From: DASRWT01 sp046728035
GTDB lineage: Bacteria; Methylomirabilota; Methylomirabilia; Rokubacteriales; CSP1-6
Assembly: GCA_046728035.1 (NCBI GenBank)
Contig: JBKPDT010000105.1
Span: 1 to 8,261 of the forward strand
DNA: 8,261 nt
Direction: 5' to 3'
The notes under the pieces were generated by a model. That model made no database searches. It saw nothing but the letters and a program-made list of their open reading frames with translations, and was not told the origin of the DNA. A program made the position numbers and the translations under genes. Below, in pieces: positions 4,190 through 8,261 of this stretch (position 1 is its first letter; every line of letters begins with the position of its first letter).

Positions 4190-6186
4190 GGCCCCTGCTC
4201 GCCATCGCGACGCTGTTGCTCCTGGCCACCGCCGGGCCTGCCTTCGGGGCCGTTCCCGAGAGCGGGGGGCTCGGCGTTCCCCCGGTTCCCGAGGCCCCCG
4301 CCGCCCCCCCCACCCTTGCGAAGGTGATCGAGCTCCTCAAGAAGGGCGACAATGCCGGGGCGCTCAAGGGGGCGCGCGAGTTCGTGAAGAGCCAGCCCGG
4401 CTCCGCGGTCGGCCACGAGGTGCATGGGTACGCCGCCCAGGCGAACCGACTCACCCGAGAGGCGGAGAGCGCCTACACCGAGGCGCTACGGCTCGAGCCA
4501 GGCCGGGTGGCGGTGATGTTGCGGCAAGGCGTCCTCGCGCTCGAGACGCGCGACGCCAAGAAGGCAGAGGGGTGGTTCCGCAAGGCGCTCGCCGCCAATC
4601 CCGACCTGAGCCCAGCCCGGCGCGGTCTCGCGATGTCTCTACTGCGGCAGCGTCAGATGCGGGCGGCCTTCACCGAGGTCCGAGAGGCGCTCCGGCGCTC
4701 GGACGGCAAGGATCTCGAAGCCAAGTTCCTCCTCGCCCAGATCCTCTACGAGGCCGGGCGACCGGCTGAGGCCGAAGTCGTCCTCGACGAGGTGCTCGCC
4801 GCGGCGCCGGACAATGTCTCGGCGCTCCTGCTCCAGGGCCTCGTCAAGCTCGAGCGGGGCAAGGCGGAGGAGGCGGAAGACCTCTTGGCGAAGGTGATCC
4901 AGCGCGATCCCCGGTCGCCGGAAGCCCGCCTGGGACTGGCCATTGTCGAGCGCTCGCGAGGCCAGCACGCCAAGGCCACCGCCGACATGGAGGCCATCGC
5001 CAAGGATCGCCCGGACTGGTCCAAGGTCCACTTTGAGCTTGCGCGCACCCTCCTCCTGCAGCGACAGGTCGAGCCCGCCCTGCGCGCCTTCGAGCGTGCC
5101 GAGCAGACGAGCGCGGACCCCGCGGTGACGCGGGTGCGGGCGGCGCATCTGCTCGCCTCCGCCGGCGAGCGGGACCGGGCGATGGCGAAGGCGCAGGCCT
5201 CGACCGCCTCCACCAACGCGGCCCCCCTCGCCCACATGCTCCTTGCCCGGCTGCACCTCGACAAGGGCTCGCCGGACCTCGCCGAGCGTGAGCTCCAAAG
5301 CGCGGTCAAGGCCGGCCCCCAGAGCCTGACGCCGCGGCTTCAGCTCGCGCGCTTCTATCTCTCACAGCGCCGCCCCGCCGATGCGGTCGGCCCGCTCGAA
5401 GAGGCCGCGAAGCTTACCCCGGCGAGCCCGGAGCCGCTCGCCCTTCTCGTGGACGCCTATGTCGCCGCCGGCAACGCCGACCTCGCGGTGGCCACCGCCG
5501 AGCGGCTCCGGAAGCTTCAGGGCGACACCGCCGCCGCCCATGTGATCTTCGGCGTCGTCAACGAGAAGGTCGGGCGGCCCGCCGACGCCCTGGCTGCCTA
5601 CCAGGCCGCGCTGGACAAGCAGCCCAATCATCTCCCGGCGGCGCGTGCCCGCGCGCGCCTTCTCGAGCGCCAGGAGCGAGGGCCGGAAGCCCGGCGCCTG
5701 CTCGAGGACACCGCCCAGGCGCGCCCGCAGGCCGTCGAGCCGCTCGTCGATCTCGCTCAGATGGAGGAGCGCGCGGGCAATCGCGGGGGCGCGATCGACG
5801 CGTACCGTCGGGCGCTCGCGCGCGCGCCAGACAGTCCGATCCTCATGAACAACCTCGCCTTTCTCCTCGCCGGCGATCCCGAGACTCGTGAGGAGGCGGT
5901 CACCCTGGCCGAGAAGGCGGCGGCGCGTGCGCCGGACAGCGCCGCCGTCGCCGACACGCTCGGCTGGGCGCTTTTCCAGAAGGGCGAGCTGGGGCGCGCC
6001 GAGGAGCTGCTGACCCGTGTCGCGAAGGCGGCGCCGGGGTCGGGCACGGTCCGTTATCACCTCGGCATGGTCTACGCCAAGCAGGGCAAGATCGAGGAGG
6101 CGCGGCGCGAGCTCGAGGCGGCGCTCAAGGCCGACAACTTCAAGGACGCCGCCGAGGCGCGCCGCGTCCTCGACTCGCTCAAGTAG
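4186..6186 (+). CDS. Secreted tetratricopeptide (TPR) repeat protein, 666 residues
   Basis: The product has a Sec signal peptide (MRP, hydrophobic core LLAIATLLLLATAG, cleavage near AFG|A at residue 21), a Pro/Gly-rich spacer at 22-42, and then an almost unbroken TPR solenoid to the C-terminus. The spacing allows about 17-18 repeats of roughly 34 residues. Typical helix pairs are seen, for example AESAYTEALRLEPGR and NNLAFLLA...AVADTLGWALFQKG at about 555-600, and the last repeat RYHLGMVYAKQGKIEEARRE near 623-642. There is no lipobox Cys, no membrane anchor and no catalytic domain. It is therefore probably a periplasmic scaffold that holds protein partners. Relatives occur in envelope assembly, exopolysaccharide export (PrsT-like) and secretion, but no such genes are nearby, so no pathway is assigned. 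GTG is the start because it precedes the signal peptide directly. The gene looks monocistronic. Confidence 0.88.
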   Translation: MRPLLAIATLLLLATAGPAFGAVPESGGLGVPPVPEAPAAPPTLAKVIELLKKGDNAGALKGAREFVKSQPGSAVGHEVHGYAAQANRLTREAESAYTEALRLEPGRVAVMLRQGVLALETRDAKKAEGWFRKALAANPDLSPARRGLAMSLLRQRQMRAAFTEVREALRRSDGKDLEAKFLLAQILYEAGRPAEAEVVLDEVLAAAPDNVSALLLQGLVKLERGKAEEAEDLLAKVIQRDPRSPEARLGLAIVERSRGQHAKATADMEAIAKDRPDWSKVHFELARTLLLQRQVEPALRAFERAEQTSADPAVTRVRAAHLLASAGERDRAMAKAQASTASTNAAPLAHMLLARLHLDKGSPDLAERELQSAVKAGPQSLTPRLQLARFYLSQRRPADAVGPLEEAAKLTPASPEPLALLVDAYVAAGNADLAVATAERLRKLQGDTAAAHVIFGVVNEKVGRPADALAAYQAALDKQPNHLPAARARARLLERQERGPEARRLLEDTAQARPQAVEPLVDLAQMEERAGNRGGAIDAYRRALARAPDSPILMNNLAFLLAGDPETREEAVTLAEKAAARAPDSAAVADTLGWALFQKGELGRAEELLTRVAKAAPGSGTVRYHLGMVYAKQGKIEEARRELEAALKADNFKDAAEARRVLDSLK

Positions 6187-6211
6187 CGCGCGGCGGCGAT
6201 CCGAGCGTCGT

Positions 6212-6241
6212 TTGACGCGTCCCGCGCGCGTGTGGGATCAT
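6212..6241 (+). promoter_or_regulatory. Probable promoter of the rimO-pgpA-cinA run
   Basis: TTGACG at 6212-6217 and GATCAT at 6236-6241 (4 of 6 matches to TATAAT) are separated by 18 bases in the 66-base space between the TPR gene and rimO. The inferred start near 6248 would leave a leader of about five bases before the ATG at 6253. A small hairpin, GCGTC-GTTT-GACGC at 6205-6218, overlaps the -35 box. Confidence 0.38.
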
Positions 6242-6252
6242 GTGGCCTCGCC

Positions 6253-7563
6253 ATGAAGGTCCATTTCACCACCCTCGGCTGCCCGAAGAACCAAGTCGAT
6301 TCCGAGCTGATGCTAGGCATGCTCGCAGCGGCCGGCCACGAGATCACCGATCGCGCGGAATCCGCCGAGTGCCTCGTCGTCAACACCTGCGCCTTCATCG
6401 ACCGCGCGCGCGAAGAGTCGGTGACCACCATCCTCGAGCTGGCCCGGCTCAAGGAGCGCGGGCGCGCCCGCGCCCTCGTCGTCACCGGCTGTCTCACCCA
6501 GCGCTATGGCGGGGACATCCTCGCCGAGATTCCCGAGGTGAGCGCCATCCTCGGCACCTCCGAGCTGGGCCGCATCGTGGAGGTAGTCGACCAGGCCGAC
6601 GGCCGCCAGAACTGGGTGACGGCGGCCCCGCCCGGCTATCTCTACGACGCGACGACCCCGCGGCTCCTTACGGGGCGCCTCCCCTACGCCTACGTCAAGA
6701 TCGCCGAGGGCTGCGACATGGGCTGCACCTTCTGCGCGATTCCCCAGTTCCGGGGCCGGCACCGGAGCCGACCGCTGCGCGACATCGTGACCGAGGTGGA
6801 GGGGCTCGCCGCGCGGGGGATCCAGGAGGCCATCCTCGTGTCCCAGGACACCCTCGCCTATGGACGCGACCTTCCCGGCAACGGCGACATCGCCGATCTC
6901 CTCCTCGCGCTCTCGGACACGCGGATGCCGTGGATCCGGCCGATGTACCTCCACCCCGCCCATGTCAACGACCGTCTGATCGCCCGCTGGGCCCGCGCGC
7001 GCGTGGTGCCCTACCTCGACATGCCCGTGCAGCACGGCGACGACGGCGTGCTCCGCGCGATGCGCCGCGCGGTGACGGCGCGCCGGATGAAGGAGATCGT
7101 GGCCCAGTTCCGCGAGGCCATCCCCGGGCTCACCGTGCGGACCACCGTGCTGGTCGGGTTCCCCGGCGAAACCGAGGCGGCCTTCGATACCCTGCTCGGG
7201 TTCATAGAGGATGTCGCCTTCGACCGCCTGGGCGTCTTCACCTACTCCACCGAGGAGGGCACGCCCGCGGCGACGATGGTCGACCCCGTGCCGGCCGAGG
7301 TGATGGCCGAGCGCGCCGCCCTCGTCGAGGAGACTCAGGATCGGCTGGCCTGGCCGCGTCAGAAGGCGCTCTTCGGCACCCACCAGACCGTGCTCGTGGA
7401 CGGAGCGGGCGCGGACCGCGCGTTTCCCTTCGAGGGGCGGCTCGCCGGGCAGGCCCCCGAGATCGACGGGGTGGTACTCCTCCGCGACCGGCGCCTCACG
7501 CCGGGTCGATTCGCCGAGGTCCGCATCGTCGAAGTGGACGGCTACGAGCTGGTCGGAGAGTAG
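6253..7563 (+). CDS. rimO: Ribosomal protein uS12 methylthiotransferase RimO
   Basis: RimO is a radical-SAM enzyme with two [4Fe-4S] clusters that adds a methylthio group to a conserved Asp of ribosomal protein S12. The 436-residue product has the three domains in order. The N-terminal methylthiotransferase domain has cluster ligands Cys10 (LGCPKNQVDSE), Cys46 (NTCAF) and Cys80 (VTGCLTQRYG). The radical-SAM core has CDMGCTFC at 154-161 followed by AIPQFRGRHRSR. The C-terminal TRAM domain spans about 373-436. LGCPKN..DSE and IPQFRGRHRSR separate it from the tRNA-modifying relatives MiaB and MtaB. The ATG at 6253 is preferred over an in-frame GTG at 6232, because MKVHFTTLGCPKN matches the usual RimO N-terminus and the GTG lies inside the likely promoter. 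It leads a close-packed run with pgpA and a CinA-like gene. Confidence 0.95.
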   Translation: MKVHFTTLGCPKNQVDSELMLGMLAAAGHEITDRAESAECLVVNTCAFIDRAREESVTTILELARLKERGRARALVVTGCLTQRYGGDILAEIPEVSAILGTSELGRIVEVVDQADGRQNWVTAAPPGYLYDATTPRLLTGRLPYAYVKIAEGCDMGCTFCAIPQFRGRHRSRPLRDIVTEVEGLAARGIQEAILVSQDTLAYGRDLPGNGDIADLLLALSDTRMPWIRPMYLHPAHVNDRLIARWARARVVPYLDMPVQHGDDGVLRAMRRAVTARRMKEIVAQFREAIPGLTVRTTVLVGFPGETEAAFDTLLGFIEDVAFDRLGVFTYSTEEGTPAATMVDPVPAEVMAERAALVEETQDRLAWPRQKALFGTHQTVLVDGAGADRAFPFEGRLAGQAPEIDGVVLLRDRRLTPGRFAEVRIVEVDGYELVGE

Positions 7564-7579
7564 CGAGAGCCCGCTCCGC

Positions 7580-8044
7580 CTGGGGACGCTGGACCGCGTC
7601 GCCTTCGCGATCGCGACCTGGGGCGGCGCCGGCTATGCCCCCATCGCTTCCGGCACGGTGGGCAGCGCGGTGGCCCTCGTCCTCCTCTGGCTCATTCCCT
7701 TCTCGCGTCCCGTCCTCGCCTGGGTGCTCGTGGCTGTGATCGCGGCGGGGCTGTGGGCGGGCGGGCGCGTCGAGCGCGTCCTCGGCCAGAAGGACCCCGG
7801 CATCATCGTGGTGGACGAGGTGGCCGGCATGACGCTTTCCGTGGTCCTGCTGCCGCGGACGGTGTCCGTGCTGCTCGTGGCCTTCGTCCTCTTCCGGATC
7901 TTCGACGTCTGGAAACCCTTTCCCGCCCGGGAGAGCCAGGCCCTCACCGGCGGCCTCGGCGTGATGATCGATGACCTCATTGCGGGCGCCTATGCCCTCA
8001 TCCTCGTGATGGGCGCCCGCGCGCTGTTCGGGGTGCCGGCATGA
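7580..8044 (+). CDS. pgpA: Phosphatidylglycerophosphatase A (non-canonical start)
   Basis: PgpA dephosphorylates phosphatidylglycerol phosphate to phosphatidylglycerol at the inner membrane. Conserved blocks, numbered from a CTG start at 7580, are ATWGGAGYAPIASGTVGS at 12-29, KDPGIIVVDEVAGM at 71-84 with likely catalytic acids Asp79 and Glu80, FRIFDVWKPFP at 105-115, and GVMIDDLIAG at 127-136. Hydrophobic spans flank these. Total length would be 154 residues, within the family range. No ATG, GTG or TTG exists in this frame between the rimO stop and the GTG at 7658. Starting there removes the first conserved block (26 residues). CTG at 7580 or 7589 is the most likely start, the first with a weak GAGAG 10 bases upstream. 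A sequence error or an annotation-style GTG start are alternatives. The gene follows rimO by about 16 bases and overlaps the next gene by ATGA. Confidence 0.88.
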   Translation: MGTLDRVAFAIATWGGAGYAPIASGTVGSAVALVLLWLIPFSRPVLAWVLVAVIAAGLWAGGRVERVLGQKDPGIIVVDEVAGMTLSVVLLPRTVSVLLVAFVLFRIFDVWKPFPARESQALTGGLGVMIDDLIAGAYALILVMGARALFGVPA

Positions 8045-8261
8045 CCGCGCGCGTGGTCACCGTCGGCATGGCCGAGGTCGGCGGCGGCGACGACGCGGCC
8101 GGTCTCGCGGTGGCCCGCGCCCTGCGTGCCGAAGGGGTGCCGGTCACGGCGCGCGTGTTGGTGGACGAGGACGAGGCCGCGCTCGAGGCCGTGCTCGGCC
8201 CCGCCCTCGATCAGCCCGGCCTGGTGGTGCTCGCGCCGCCGGGCGGCTCGGCGGGCGACGT
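8041..8261 (+). CDS. CinA/MoCF-like molybdopterin-binding domain protein, N-terminal part (3' truncated)
   Basis: Only 73 codons are inside the window. The visible part looks like the start of a MoCF (molybdopterin-binding) fold as in CinA: a first strand RVVTVGMAEVGGGDDAAG, where CinA has VGTELLLG and a following Asn/Asp; a helix LAVARALRAEGVPV; a strand TARVLVDEDEAALEAVL matching the CinA V.D....L..AL pattern; and LVVLAPPGGSAGDV at the position of the CinA GGLGPT.DD loop. The position after pgpA supports CinA, since pgpA-cinA is a common order, and the ATGA overlap implies translational coupling. The key motifs are altered, however, so it may be a diverged MoCF protein without CinA amidase activity. 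The missing C-terminal part would decide whether a CinA pyrazinamide-hydrolase domain follows. Confidence 0.55.
   Translation, partial: MTARVVTVGMAEVGGGDDAAGLAVARALRAEGVPVTARVLVDEDEAALEAVLGPALDQPGLVVLAPPGGSAGD

Noticed and set aside
3610..4425. Long open minus-strand frame opposite the cupin gene and the start of the TPR gene
   Set aside because: It is a GC-rich shadow: it covers the convincing cupin frame, the intergenic hairpin and the TPR signal peptide, and its translation shows no domain.
4186..6186. Assignment of the TPR protein to the PEP-CTERM/XrtA lipoprotein PrsT
   Set aside because: It has no lipobox Cys, is shorter than that family, and no exosortase or polysaccharide genes are nearby.
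6232..6252. GTG start of rimO at 6232 adding seven residues including an extra Cys
   Set aside because: It overlaps the probable -10 region, and the RimO family begins close to the K.HF..LGCPKN block, which the ATG at 6253 provides.
6240..7739. Long plus-strand frame of 499 codons overlapping rimO and pgpA
   Set aside because: Arg/Pro-rich frame-shifted reading of rimO with no motif of its own. Radical-SAM and TRAM motifs are all in the rimO frame.
1..8261. Mobile elements, CRISPR, tRNA/rRNA, toxin-antitoxin or defence island
   Set aside because: No transposase, integrase, direct-repeat array, cloverleaf or known defence motif was seen on either strand. Composition and codon use look even across the window.

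Overview
The window is chromosomal-looking, uniformly GC-rich DNA from a diderm bacterium. LolA implies an outer membrane, and FtsK, YajQ, RimO and PgpA are ordinary bacterial core proteins. Base composition and gene order suggest a high-GC lineage such as Methylomirabilota/Rokubacteria, Myxococcota or a related deltaproteobacterial group. This is a guess from style, not a placement. I see no rRNA, tRNA, CRISPR array, insertion sequence, integrase or phage gene.

Layout. (1) 1-1718, plus strand: the 3' end of ftsK, then lolA (ATGA overlap), then yajQ 9 bases later. (2) 1719-1795: a short convergent intergenic region packed with three inverted repeats, one a very GC-rich hairpin that probably ends transcription from both sides. 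(3) 1796-3498, minus strand: a NodI/NodJ-like ABC exporter, ATPase then ABC-2 permease, again joined by an ATGA overlap. (4) 3499-3585: the divergent intergenic region, with a TTGACA box inside a palindrome and a strong Shine-Dalgarno facing plus. (5) 3586-4050: a small cupin protein with a very basic N-terminal tail, then a hairpin terminator. (6) 4186-6186: a secreted protein built almost entirely of TPR repeats. (7) 6253-8261: rimO, pgpA and a truncated CinA/MoCF-like gene in one close-packed run.

How the genes fit together: ftsK-lolA links chromosome segregation at the septum with lipoprotein delivery to the outer membrane, and rimO-pgpA-cinA is a familiar housekeeping neighbourhood (ribosome modification, phospholipid synthesis, nucleotide repair or cofactor domain). 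The exporter, cupin and TPR protein have no recognisable shared pathway.

I did not find a convincing new multi-gene system. The points most worth a second look are small: pgpA has no ATG/GTG/TTG start ahead of its conserved N-terminal motif; three genes without Shine-Dalgarno sequences carry a TANNNT box 6-8 bases before the start, as in leaderless promoters; a palindrome overlaps the cupin gene's -35 box; and the last gene has diverged CinA-type motifs.
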